Assembly: GCA_947472645.1 (NCBI GenBank)
Contig: CANJBQ010000001.1
Span: 1 to 64,000, forward strand
Length of the DNA: 64,000 bases
Direction: 5' to 3'
Origin: Burkholderiaceae bacterium
Lineage (GTDB): Bacteria; Pseudomonadota; Gammaproteobacteria; Burkholderiales; Burkholderiaceae
The translations under genes and the position numbers were made by a program. Below are positions 34,829-43,493 of the stretch, in pieces. The first letter of the stretch is position 1, and each line of letters starts with the position of its first letter. The notes under the pieces were generated by a model, which did not search any database, was not told the origin of the DNA, and saw only the letters and a list, made by a program, of their open reading frames with translations.

Positions 34829-36852
34829 AGGTTGTCGCAATTGTTCAAGCTCGCATGGGATCGACTCGCCTCCCCAATAAAGTGATGAAAGTCATTGGTG
34901 GTAAGCCGATGATTGAATTACTGTTATCACGCCTTGCAAAATCTACTCAAATAGATCAGATCGTAGTTGCTACTTCATTAGATCCTCGCAATCAACCCCT
35001 TATTGAGCATGTGGAAAAACTAGGTTACCAGTGTTTTGTTGGTAGTGAAAATGACGTCCTAGAGAGATATTTTCAGGCCGCCAAATTTAGTAAAGCAGAT
35101 ATTGTTGTCAGAGTCACAGGGGATTGCCCAGTAATTGATCCTGTCTTGGTGGATGATATCGTTAGCCAATTTAAGTCGGAGAATGTAGATTATTTCAGCA
35201 ATGTTGCCCCCGCTACTTATCCTGACGGATTGGATACGGAGGTCTTTACCTTTAAGTCTTTAGAGCAAGCTGCTCAAGCGGCAAAAAGTCCATATGAGCG
35301 TGAGCATGTTACCCCTTATCTTCTAGATGCTAATAATTTTCGTCAAGGGCGAAAAATCAATGACGTTGATTTATCACAGTTGAGGTGGACGGTAGATGAG
35401 GCGGCAGACTTTGAGGTAATGACAAAAGTCTTCGACCATTTTTCACCTGAAATTTATTTTTCATGGAAAGACGTCTATGATTTGCAACTACAAAATCCAC
35501 AATTATTTATATCTAATCAGCATTTGATACGCAACGAAGGGGCGAATATGGGAACAGGCCAAAAGCTATGGAAGCGAGCTAAACAAGTCATACCTGGTGG
35601 AAATATGTTGCTATCTAAAAGGGCTGAAATGTTTTTGCCGGATCAATGGCCTGCTTATTTTAGTAAAGCAAAGGGATGTAAAGTCTGGGATATGGATGGT
35701 GTTGAGTATACCGATATGTGCATTATGGGTATCGGTACCAATACTTTAGGATACGGCAACCCAGAGGTAGACGAGGCGGTACATCAAACTGTTCAAGCTG
35801 GAAATATGTCTACATTAAATTGCCCTGAAGAAGTGTATTTGGCGGAGCGTTTGATTGAACTTCATCCATGGGCTGATATGGCTCGTTTTGCCCGCTCAGG
35901 AGGAGAGGCAAATGCAATTGCAATTAGGATCGCGCGGGCTGCATCCGGCAAAGATAAGGTTGCCATCTGTGGGTATCATGGCTGGCATGATTGGTACCTT
36001 TCTGCAAATTTAGGCGATGATAAAAATTTGGCCGGTCATTTGCTGCCTGGTTTAGAGCCAAATGGCGTGCCTCAAAACCTACGCGGAACTGTATTTCCAT
36101 TTACGTATAACAACTATCAAGAGCTAGAAAATATTGTCAACCAGCAGGATATTGGCGTCATTAAAATGGAAGTCCAGAGAAGTCAGCCACCGGAGAATAA
36201 TTTTTTGCATAAGGTTCGCAAGTTGGCAACCCAGAAAAATATTGTCCTGATATTTGATGAGTGTACATCTGGCTTTCGTCAAACATTTGGTGGTCTTCAT
36301 AAGATGTATGGGGTCGAGCCAGATATGGCGATGTTTGGAAAGGCTCTAGGTAATGGATATGCAATTACTGCAATTTTGGGTAAACGTGCCATTATGGAGG
36401 CGGCTCAGTCTACCTTTATAAGTAGCACATTTTGGACCGAGCGGATTGGGCCTTCTGCAGGCTTAAAAACTTTAGAAGTAATGGAAAAGATGCGCTCATG
36501 GGAGGTCATCAGCGCTATGGGAATAATCATTAGTGATGGTTGGCAAAGCTTAGCTGATAAGCATGAGCTTAAAATTTCTCGTTGGGGATTGCCTGCACTG
36601 ACTGGGTATAGCTTCGAGCATCCAGACGCCCTAAAATATAAAACTTTATTGACGCAAGAAATGTTGGCAAAGGGTTGGTTGACGGGCAATAGTGTTTATG
36701 TATGCACCGAACATACCCGTGATGTCGTGAGTAGGTATTTGAATGATATTGACCCACTTTTTAAGCTAGTGAAAGAATGCCAAAATGGTCGTGACATTGA
36801 TGGTCTCCTTAAGGGGCCGGTTTGTCATGGTGGATTCAAGCGGTTAAATTAA
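34825..36852 (+). CDS. Fusion of SpsF-type nucleotidyltransferase and class III aminotransferase
   Basis: Residues 1-235 are an SpsF-like cytidylyltransferase: VVAIVQARMGSTRLPNKVMK, NDVLERYFQAA, VRVTGDCPVIDP, YPDGLDTEVF and REHVTPYLLD. Residues 245-675 are a glutamate-1-semialdehyde aminotransferase-like PLP domain: GYGNPEVDEAVHQTV, FARSGGEANAIAIRIARAA, ICGYHGWHDWY, LIFDECTSGFR and the PLP lysine in MFGKALGNGYAITAI. Both halves keep their key residues. The fusion suggests that activation of a nonulosonate-like sugar and an amination occur on one polypeptide. It overlaps the AKR gene by 4 bp. Confidence 0.87.
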   Translation: MKVVAIVQARMGSTRLPNKVMKVIGGKPMIELLLSRLAKSTQIDQIVVATSLDPRNQPLIEHVEKLGYQCFVGSENDVLERYFQAAKFSKADIVVRVTGDCPVIDPVLVDDIVSQFKSENVDYFSNVAPATYPDGLDTEVFTFKSLEQAAQAAKSPYEREHVTPYLLDANNFRQGRKINDVDLSQLRWTVDEAADFEVMTKVFDHFSPEIYFSWKDVYDLQLQNPQLFISNQHLIRNEGANMGTGQKLWKRAKQVIPGGNMLLSKRAEMFLPDQWPAYFSKAKGCKVWDMDGVEYTDMCIMGIGTNTLGYGNPEVDEAVHQTVQAGNMSTLNCPEEVYLAERLIELHPWADMARFARSGGEANAIAIRIARAASGKDKVAICGYHGWHDWYLSANLGDDKNLAGHLLPGLEPNGVPQNLRGTVFPFTYNNYQELENIVNQQDIGVIKMEVQRSQPPENNFLHKVRKLATQKNIVLIFDECTSGFRQTFGGLHKMYGVEPDMAMFGKALGNGYAITAILGKRAIMEAAQSTFISSTFWTERIGPSAGLKTLEVMEKMRSWEVISAMGIIISDGWQSLADKHELKISRWGLPALTGYSFEHPDALKYKTLLTQEMLAKGWLTGNSVYVCTEHTRDVVSRYLNDIDPLFKLVKECQNGRDIDGLLKGPVCHGGFKRLN

Positions 36853-38403
36853 TTGAAGCTTAGTATTGCATTTAGAGTAGATGCATCTGCTCAAATAGGC
36901 CTAGGCCATTTAATGCGCTGCCTAGCTTTGGCAGAATATTTGCAGGAAGAAGGCTCGCAATGTTATTTTGTTATTCGGAGTGATAACCAAGAGATCTTAT
37001 CGATTATTCGAAATAAAGGATTTTTTGTTTTTCAATTGCGACTGTCGCATGAAGTAATAAACTGTAGAAGCAACTCCGGAGAACCCGAACATGCCCATTG
37101 GCTTGGGGTGGATTGGGCGACAGATGCAGCCGATACAAATTCAGTACTTAACGATCTAAAAATAGACTGGATTATTGTAGATCATTATGGGTTAGATATG
37201 AAGTGGGAAAAAAGTTTGCGGGGTAATGGCAGGCTTTTAATGGTGATTGATGATTTGGCAGATCGCCATCATGATTGTGACCTTCTTATTGACCCAGGAG
37301 TTGATTCGAGTCTATATACTAAATATCAAACACTAACGACTAGCAATTGTGTAAGGTTAATTGGCCCTAAGTACGCGATTCTTCGAAGAGAGTTTGCAGA
37401 GTATAAGAAGTCTATAAATTTCGAAAAGAGATTGGGCGTCCCAAAAAACATCGTCGTTATGTTTGGAGGCAGCGATAGTGACCAATCCACATTGCAGGTG
37501 CTTCATCTGATTTTGAAGCTCGCACCGCCAAAGACAAAGGTGGAGGTAATTGTTGCTTTAATCAATGTTAATAAAGATTTAATATTAGATTTTTGCAATC
37601 TACATACTATGTTTAGGCCGCACATTGCTAGTAGCGAGATCGCACTTATATTGTCTAGAGCAGATTTTGCCATTGGTTCAGGAGGTGGTGCTACATATGA
37701 AAGGCTATTTTTGGGGTTGCCAGCTCTTTTAAAGGTGGTTGCAAAAAATCAACTGAAGCCATTGCAATATATGCAGAGTATTAATCTTATTTCCCTGTAT
37801 GAGACCGAAGACGAATTGCACTATAAACTGGTAAAAGTTTTTCGAGATGGAGTCAAAAGACCACCAAATATAGTGCAGGATGGCGTTCCGGTAATCTGTG
37901 ATTGGATTCTCAATAAGTTGATCGGACTTAATTCTCCCTTGCCGAGGGATGTTAGACAAACATTTAAGTGGCTCCAGCATGAGGGTTTGCGTAATCAGTT
38001 TCTTATGTCAGAGCAACCTCAACGTCGAGGACATTTTCATTATTGGCGAAATCTTCTATCCGATACCAGTCAAAAAGTATTCTCAATCTATTTTAAAAAT
38101 CAACATATTGGTAATGCTGGAATAAAAAATATAGACCTTAAAAAAGACCAGTCTGAGTTATGGCTTTATATAGGGGAGACTATTTTTCAGGGAGTTGGTC
38201 ATGGCAAAGTAGTATTAACTGCTTTGGAGAAAATTATCCATAAAGAATTACTGTGTTCAAGAGTGGTTTTACATGTCAGCAAAAATAACAATCATGCATA
38301 TCATTTTTATATTCGTAATGGCTATACGGTTACTGTTGATGATATTGCAACATCAAAATTTAGATCTATAGATCAAGTTGTTTGTATGGAGAAATTATTT
38401 TGA
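36853..38403 (+). CDS. pseG: PseG-acetyltransferase fusion (UDP-sugar hydrolase plus GNAT)
   Basis: PseG removes UDP from UDP-2,4-diacetamido-2,4,6-trideoxy-altropyranose. Residues 1-345 match it: IAFRVDASAQIGLGHLMRCL, WIIVDHYGLDMKWE, MVIDDLADRHHDCDLLIDPG, VVMFGGSDSDQ and IGSGGGATYERLFLGLPALL. Residues about 375-516 are a GNAT domain (SIYFKNQHIGNAGIKNIDL, ELWLYIGETIFQGVGHGKVV, HVSKNNNHAYHFYIRNGYT), probably the PseH N-acetyltransferase step. The start is TTG at 36853, immediately after the preceding stop. Fusion places two consecutive pathway steps together. Confidence 0.88.
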   Translation: MKLSIAFRVDASAQIGLGHLMRCLALAEYLQEEGSQCYFVIRSDNQEILSIIRNKGFFVFQLRLSHEVINCRSNSGEPEHAHWLGVDWATDAADTNSVLNDLKIDWIIVDHYGLDMKWEKSLRGNGRLLMVIDDLADRHHDCDLLIDPGVDSSLYTKYQTLTTSNCVRLIGPKYAILRREFAEYKKSINFEKRLGVPKNIVVMFGGSDSDQSTLQVLHLILKLAPPKTKVEVIVALINVNKDLILDFCNLHTMFRPHIASSEIALILSRADFAIGSGGGATYERLFLGLPALLKVVAKNQLKPLQYMQSINLISLYETEDELHYKLVKVFRDGVKRPPNIVQDGVPVICDWILNKLIGLNSPLPRDVRQTFKWLQHEGLRNQFLMSEQPQRRGHFHYWRNLLSDTSQKVFSIYFKNQHIGNAGIKNIDLKKDQSELWLYIGETIFQGVGHGKVVLTALEKIIHKELLCSRVVLHVSKNNNHAYHFYIRNGYTVTVDDIATSKFRSIDQVVCMEKLF

Positions 38404-39086
38404 AGTGTGCAATTATGCAGCCCACTTATTTACCATGGGCTGGATATTTTAATCTTATTAAACGTGTTGATAAATTTGTATTTTTAGATGATGTTCAGTT
38501 TGAGAGACAGTCCTGGCAAACTAAAAATAGAATACTCTTAAATGGTCTTGAGCATTACTTAATTCTTCCCGTGAGTCGGTGCCATTTGGGTGAATTAATA
38601 AAAAATATTGAAATTAGCGAAAAAACCGATTGGAGAAAATCGCACAGGTTGACTTTGAGAGCGGCTTACGGTAAGGCTAGATATGGTGACCAAGCATTAT
38701 CAATTCTGAGCCCATTTTTTGAGCGCAATAGCAACCTTTTCTTATCAAACTTGACCTGCGAGATCATCATTAAAATCTCAAGAGAGTTAGGCTTGGAGAC
38801 TGATTTTTATAAAGCTTCAGAACTCCAGTGCGACGGTAAAAGATCAATGCATTTGGTAAAGATTTGTGAAAAACTAGGTTGTAATGAATATTTTTCACCG
38901 GAAGGATCAAGAGGGTATTTATTAGAGGACAATTTCGAAAAAACCTCTAGTATTGGGCTGGAGTTTCAGAGATTTAGACCTAAAGACTACTCTCAATACA
39001 AGGCATTAGAATTTGTTTCACATTTATCCATCATAGATGTTATTGCTAACCATGGTATTGAATATGCAAAGTCTTATATTGACTAA
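38400..39086 (+). CDS. WbqC family protein
   Basis: The 228-residue product begins (TTG) KCAIMQPTYLPWAGYFNLIK, then FVFLDDVQFERQSWQTKNRI and LILPV; later come KASELQCDGKRSMHLVKICE and YFSPEGSRGYL. These define the WbqC-like family, present in many O-antigen and nonulosonic acid clusters, with no firmly established reaction. The TTG at 38400 overlaps the previous stop (TTGA); an ATG at 38382 is also possible. It lies between pseG and pseI. Confidence 0.85.
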   Translation: MKCAIMQPTYLPWAGYFNLIKRVDKFVFLDDVQFERQSWQTKNRILLNGLEHYLILPVSRCHLGELIKNIEISEKTDWRKSHRLTLRAAYGKARYGDQALSILSPFFERNSNLFLSNLTCEIIIKISRELGLETDFYKASELQCDGKRSMHLVKICEKLGCNEYFSPEGSRGYLLEDNFEKTSSIGLEFQRFRPKDYSQYKALEFVSHLSIIDVIANHGIEYAKSYID

Positions 39087-39092
39087 GTTTAT

Positions 39093-40154
39093 ATGACAAT
39101 AGAAATTTCTATAGCCGGTCGAAAAATTGGTGAAGATCATCCACCTTATGTGGTCGCAGAAATGTCAGCGAATCATAATGGCGATATTAAGAATGCTTTT
39201 AGCATTATTGATCAAGCGAAAAGTGTTGGAGCTGACGCAGTTAAGATTCAAACGTATACTGCCGACACGATTACTTTAAATTCTACTGCCGAAGACTTTT
39301 GTATCCACGGTGGACTTTGGGATGGTAAAACTCTCTATGAGTTGTATGAATGGGCTCATACACCTTGGGATTGGCATCGTGAGCTATTTGTTTATGCAAA
39401 AAAGCAAGATATTACCATTTTTAGTTCGCCATTTGACAATACGGCCGTTGATCTGTTGGAGGATCTTAATGCGCCTGCATATAAAATTGCGTCGTTTGAA
39501 GCGATTGACCTTCCGCTGATTAAGTACGTTGCATCTACTCGTAAGCCAATGATTATTTCAACGGGCATGGCTAATGCAGAAGAGATCGGCGAGGCAATAG
39601 ATGCTGCCAAAATAGGAGGGTGCAAAGAATTGGCTATCTTGCATTGTGTAAGCGGTTACCCTGCGCCTGCTTCTGACTATAACCTTCGCATTATTCCCAA
39701 TATGATTGAGAGATTTGGTTTAGTCACAGGTTTGTCAGATCATACACTCGATAACACGACGGCATTAGTGAGCGTTGGATTGGGCGCCTCCATTATAGAG
39801 AAACACTTCACTCTTGATCGCAAAGGAGGAGGACCAGACGATAGCTTTTCATTGGAGCCTGCTGAGATGCATGCACTTTGCAGTGGTGTCCGTGTTGCCT
39901 GGGAGGCTAAGGGATCGGTGGATTATGGTTATAAGTCTAGCGAAGCTGGTAACGTTAAATATCGACGTTCTTTGTATTTTGTGAAAGATATGGAAAAAGG
40001 GGAGTTAATTACCCCAGATTCTATACGTAGTGTTCGTCCAGGTTTCGGTTTGGCTCCAAAATATTTTGATGAACTTATTGGAAGAAGAGTTTCACAAACA
40101 ATAAAAAAGAATACAGCTGTTTCTTTTGATTTTTTGGAAAAAACTGAAAAATGA
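39093..40154 (+). CDS. pseI: Pseudaminic acid synthase (NeuB family)
   Basis: PseI condenses the 6-deoxy-altrose derivative with phosphoenolpyruvate to give the nonulosonic acid. The 353-residue protein has the NeuB barrel: YVVAEMSANHNGDIKNAFSI, ADAVKIQTYTADTITL, IFSSPFDNTAVDLLEDL, AYKIASFEAIDLPLI, ILHCVSGYPAPASDYNL, GLSDHTLDN and IEKHFTLDRKGGGPDDSFSL. The C-terminal SAF domain has YRRSLYFVKDMEKGELITPD and SVRPGFGLAPKY. Motifs favour PseI over NeuB or LegI. Confidence 0.93.
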   Translation: MTIEISIAGRKIGEDHPPYVVAEMSANHNGDIKNAFSIIDQAKSVGADAVKIQTYTADTITLNSTAEDFCIHGGLWDGKTLYELYEWAHTPWDWHRELFVYAKKQDITIFSSPFDNTAVDLLEDLNAPAYKIASFEAIDLPLIKYVASTRKPMIISTGMANAEEIGEAIDAAKIGGCKELAILHCVSGYPAPASDYNLRIIPNMIERFGLVTGLSDHTLDNTTALVSVGLGASIIEKHFTLDRKGGGPDDSFSLEPAEMHALCSGVRVAWEAKGSVDYGYKSSEAGNVKYRRSLYFVKDMEKGELITPDSIRSVRPGFGLAPKYFDELIGRRVSQTIKKNTAVSFDFLEKTEK

Positions 40155-40891
40155 TGCCTAAAGTAGTGGCAACCATAGAGGCACGAATGACTTCTTCGCG
40201 CTTGCCAGGAAAAGTTTTATTACCTGCACTTGGAGACCCAATGTTGCTTCACTTGGTTCGCCGTTTACAGGCCGTCTCATCCATAGATGCGATAGTTATT
40301 GCTACAACAGTTAATGTGAGCGACCAACCAATCATTGATTTTTCTTTTGCTCATGGGATTTCTGTTTATCGTGGTAGCGAAGAGAATGTTTTAGAGCGCG
40401 TTGTGGGGGCTGCAGAAATGCTGAATGCTCAGGTGATTGTCGAGATTACTGGTGATTGCCCAATTATTGATCCAACCTTGGTTGAAAAAACTATCCAACT
40501 TTTTTTCGATAACAACACTGATTATGTAAGTAATTCATTAATTCGCAGCTACCCAGATGGAATGGATACGCAAGTATTTTCTCTGGAGAATTTAAAGAAA
40601 TCCGCAATACTTACTTCAGATCCTTTGGACTTAGAGCATGTATCTCGATTTATGTGGCAGCATCCTGATCTATTTTCCCAGTTAAATATGTTGGCACCAT
40701 CTGATTTGCATTGGCCAGAACTAGGATTAACTTTGGATGAGGCGGATGATTATCAGTTGCTAAAAAAAATCATTGAAGCATTGGGGCCTCAGAATATTCT
40801 CTTTGGATGTGCTGATGTAATAGCTTTGCTGAAGAAAAATCCAGAGTGGGTAGATATTAATCGTAAAGTGCATCGAAAGGGCGATGCATGA
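40151..40891 (+). CDS. Second SpsF-type cytidylyltransferase
   Basis: The 246-residue stand-alone protein has VVATIEARMTSSRLPGKVLL, GSEENVLERVVGAAE, VEITGDCPIIDPTLVE, SYPDGMDTQVFSLENL and LEHVSRFMWQHPDLF. It is a paralogue of the N-terminal domain at 34825. No canonical PseF (with a PARGGSKRIPRKN start) is present, so one of the two SpsF-like proteins probably makes the CMP-nonulosonate. It overlaps both neighbours by 4 bp. Confidence 0.85.
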   Translation: MMPKVVATIEARMTSSRLPGKVLLPALGDPMLLHLVRRLQAVSSIDAIVIATTVNVSDQPIIDFSFAHGISVYRGSEENVLERVVGAAEMLNAQVIVEITGDCPIIDPTLVEKTIQLFFDNNTDYVSNSLIRSYPDGMDTQVFSLENLKKSAILTSDPLDLEHVSRFMWQHPDLFSQLNMLAPSDLHWPELGLTLDEADDYQLLKKIIEALGPQNILFGCADVIALLKKNPEWVDINRKVHRKGDA

Positions 40892-41853
40892 GTTTTGGGG
40901 TTGTGATTATTGGACTAGGTCAAATTGGAATGGGTTATGACCTTGGACTTCCTGCTGATTCTTATGTAATGACACATGCTCGGGCCTTCCATACGCATCC
41001 AGATTTTATTTTGTTGGGTGGTGTAGATGTAGATGACAAACGTCGCATCATATTTGAAGCAGAGTATGGTTGTAAAGCTTATGCAGATATAGATATCGCC
41101 CTGAAAAATTTATCGCCCGATGTCGTGGTTATCTCCATTCCAACTGAGTTTCACTTAAATGCTGTCCAGCAGGTATTGAATGCATGTAGCCCTCAAGCTA
41201 TTCTTTGCGAGAAGCCATTAGCATACGAATTAGATGAGGCAGAGAAGATTCATACACTATGCAAAGAACATCAATGCCAGTTATTGGTAAACTATCTTCG
41301 AAGGGTAGATCCTGGAGTTCTTGAAGTGAAGGCGCACCTTGAAAAGGGTTTAATTGCCAGTCCAGTTAAAGGCGTGGCATGGTATTCAAAAGGATTATTC
41401 AATAATGGCTCGCATTTCTTTGATCTGTTGCAGTTTTGGCTTGGTGATATAAATTCATTTAATTTAATAGAACCCGGAAGATGGCTTCAAAATGGAGACT
41501 TTGAGCCCGATGTGATAGTTACATTTGAAAATGGTTCAATCTATTTTTTAGCAGGACAGGAGGAGCATTTTTCATTGAGTGGAATAGAGTTTATTTCCCC
41601 ACTGGGGCGACTTAAGTATGAAAATGGGGGAGATTTAATATCTTGGCAGCAAATAGAAGCCAGCAAGATACATCCTGGATATACAATTTTAAGTAGTGAA
41701 TCAGTAGTAATGGCGAGTGATCTAAATAGGGCTCAATGGTATGTTGTGGATGAAATCGCAGAGAGTTTGAGAGGCAAAGATACAAATATGTGCAAGGGTT
41801 TCGAGGCGTTAAAAGTTATTAGGTGGCTTACACAAATAAGGAATGCATTATGA
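40888..41853 (+). CDS. Gfo/Idh/MocA family oxidoreductase
   Basis: The 321-residue protein has the N-terminal Rossmann motif GVVIIGLGQIGMGYD, VVVISIPTEFHLNAVQQVL, and the family hallmark ILCEKPLAYELDEAEKIH (EKP near residue 111). The C-terminal alpha/beta domain includes GSHFFDLLQFWLGDI, in line with NAD-dependent sugar dehydrogenases. The substrate is unknown; it may produce the keto-sugar used by the aminotransferase that follows, whose start overlaps its stop (ATGA). Confidence 0.87.
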   Translation: MSFGVVIIGLGQIGMGYDLGLPADSYVMTHARAFHTHPDFILLGGVDVDDKRRIIFEAEYGCKAYADIDIALKNLSPDVVVISIPTEFHLNAVQQVLNACSPQAILCEKPLAYELDEAEKIHTLCKEHQCQLLVNYLRRVDPGVLEVKAHLEKGLIASPVKGVAWYSKGLFNNGSHFFDLLQFWLGDINSFNLIEPGRWLQNGDFEPDVIVTFENGSIYFLAGQEEHFSLSGIEFISPLGRLKYENGGDLISWQQIEASKIHPGYTILSSESVVMASDLNRAQWYVVDEIAESLRGKDTNMCKGFEALKVIRWLTQIRNAL

Positions 41854-43142
41854 ACGTAATTGTGGAGTTGGAAAAATTGGCTCTTTTGGGCGGTCCAAAA
41901 GTTATTAATAAAATTTTTGATCGGTATAATCCAATTGGCCAAGAAGAGGTGTTGGCAGCTAAAAATGTGGTCGAAAGTGGCGTATTGTCTAAATTTCTTG
42001 GATGCTGGGACCCGGATTTTTTTGGCGGAGCTAAGGTCCAAGAATTTGAGCGTCAATGCGAGACCTATTTTGGTGTTAAACATGCGATTACAGTTAACTC
42101 TTGGACATCTGGTTTAATTGCTGCAGTTGGTGCAGTTGGAATTGAGCCAGGAGATGAAGTTATTGTAAGTCCATGGACCATGTGTGCTAGTGCCACAGCA
42201 ATTTTACATTGGAATGCAATACCAGTTTTTGCTGATATAGAGAGCAAAACTTTTTGTCTTGACCCAAAATCAGTAGAGGCCAATATAACTCCGTATACAA
42301 AAGCAATTATGACGGTTGATATCTTTGGTCACTCATCGAACATGGATGAATTAAATACTATAGCAAAAAAATATAATTTAAAAATTATTACCGATACTGC
42401 TCAGGCGCCTGGAGCTTTATATAAAGGTCGTTATGCAGGAACATTATCTGATGTAGGAGGATATAGCCTCAACTATCACAAACATATTCACACGGGTGAA
42501 GGGGGAATTTTAGTCACTAATGATGATGAGATTGCTGATCGTTTGAGGCTAATCCGTAATCATGCCGAAGCAGTGGTTGCGGATATGGGCGTTACTAACT
42601 TATCTAATATGGTTGGTTATAACTTTCGACTGGGTGAAATTGAGTGCGCTATAGGAATTGAGCAATTAAAAAAACTTGATAAATTAGTGGCGTCTCGAAG
42701 AAAAACTGCAGAGAGTCTGACGGCAGGGTTGAAAGACTTAAGGGGATTACAATTGCCAGAGGTGATGCCTGATTGTACCCACTCCTACTATGTGTATTCA
42801 ATGGTTTTAGATATTAATACTTTAGGCGTTTCTCGGCAGCGCATTTGTGAGGCGCTTGAAGCGGAAGGAGTAGTTGGTCTAGCCGGTGGATATACAAATG
42901 TCCATCTACTTCCAATGTATCAGAAAAAAATTGCCTACGGATCCAACGGTTTTCCATGGACTTCTGATATTTGTCATCGTGAGGTGAGTTACGAAAAAGG
43001 TATTTGTCCCGTCGCCGAAGAACTTCATGACTCTACATATTTAGCGATGGCTATGTGCATGCACCAATTGTCCAGTGACGATGTCAATTTAATTATTCAA
43101 GCTTTTCGAAAAGTATGGGCACAAATGGAGTCATTAAAATGA
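41850..43142 (+). CDS. DegT/DnrJ family aminotransferase
   Basis: The 430-residue PLP enzyme has AITVNSWTSGLIAAVGAVGI, VSPWTMCASATAILHWNAIP, TVDIFGHSSNMDELN, IITDTAQAPGALYKG and the PLP-lysine segment SLNYHKHIHTGEGGIL (K near residue 209). The NYHKHIHTGEGG form differs from the other three DegT enzymes here, and the protein is longer. The ATG at 41850 overlaps the oxidoreductase stop. Together with that gene it likely makes a further amino sugar or amino acid-like substituent. Confidence 0.86.
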   Translation: MNVIVELEKLALLGGPKVINKIFDRYNPIGQEEVLAAKNVVESGVLSKFLGCWDPDFFGGAKVQEFERQCETYFGVKHAITVNSWTSGLIAAVGAVGIEPGDEVIVSPWTMCASATAILHWNAIPVFADIESKTFCLDPKSVEANITPYTKAIMTVDIFGHSSNMDELNTIAKKYNLKIITDTAQAPGALYKGRYAGTLSDVGGYSLNYHKHIHTGEGGILVTNDDEIADRLRLIRNHAEAVVADMGVTNLSNMVGYNFRLGEIECAIGIEQLKKLDKLVASRRKTAESLTAGLKDLRGLQLPEVMPDCTHSYYVYSMVLDINTLGVSRQRICEALEAEGVVGLAGGYTNVHLLPMYQKKIAYGSNGFPWTSDICHREVSYEKGICPVAEELHDSTYLAMAMCMHQLSSDDVNLIIQAFRKVWAQMESLK

Positions 43143-43238
43143 TTGATAGAATTTCTAATAAATATTTAGTTAGAACTTTGGTTATGATTTCGATGATAAA
43201 AAATCAGTAGAAATATTTTTTAAATTGAGAACACTAAA

Positions 43239-43484
43239 ATGCAAAATCTTCTTGACCAACTGACGCGAATTTTTAGAGACGTATTTGATGATGAAGAATT
43301 AACTATAACCACTTTAACCAGCCCTCAAAACTTAGAGGGTTGGGATAGTTTGGCGCATATAAGAATAATTTTAGCCATAGAAAAAGAATTTGGAATTAAT
43401 TTTACTGCTGCCGAAATATCTGCAATTGAAAGTATTTGTCAAGTGACAGATTTAATATCAACAAAACAGCGTGAAGTTGAATGA
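43239..43484 (+). CDS. Acyl carrier protein
   Basis: The 81-residue acidic protein has the phosphopantetheine attachment motif GWDSLAHIRI (Ser near residue 38), preceded by LTIT and NLE and followed by EKEFGINFTAAEISAIES, typical of stand-alone ACPs. It is followed 9 bp later by the MaoC-SDR gene and then the FkbH-like gene, so it is probably the carrier for an acyl or glyceryl unit destined for a sugar. A 96-bp gap precedes it. Confidence 0.9.
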   Translation: MQNLLDQLTRIFRDVFDDEELTITTLTSPQNLEGWDSLAHIRIILAIEKEFGINFTAAEISAIESICQVTDLISTKQREVE

Positions 43485-43493
43485 TTTGATTTA

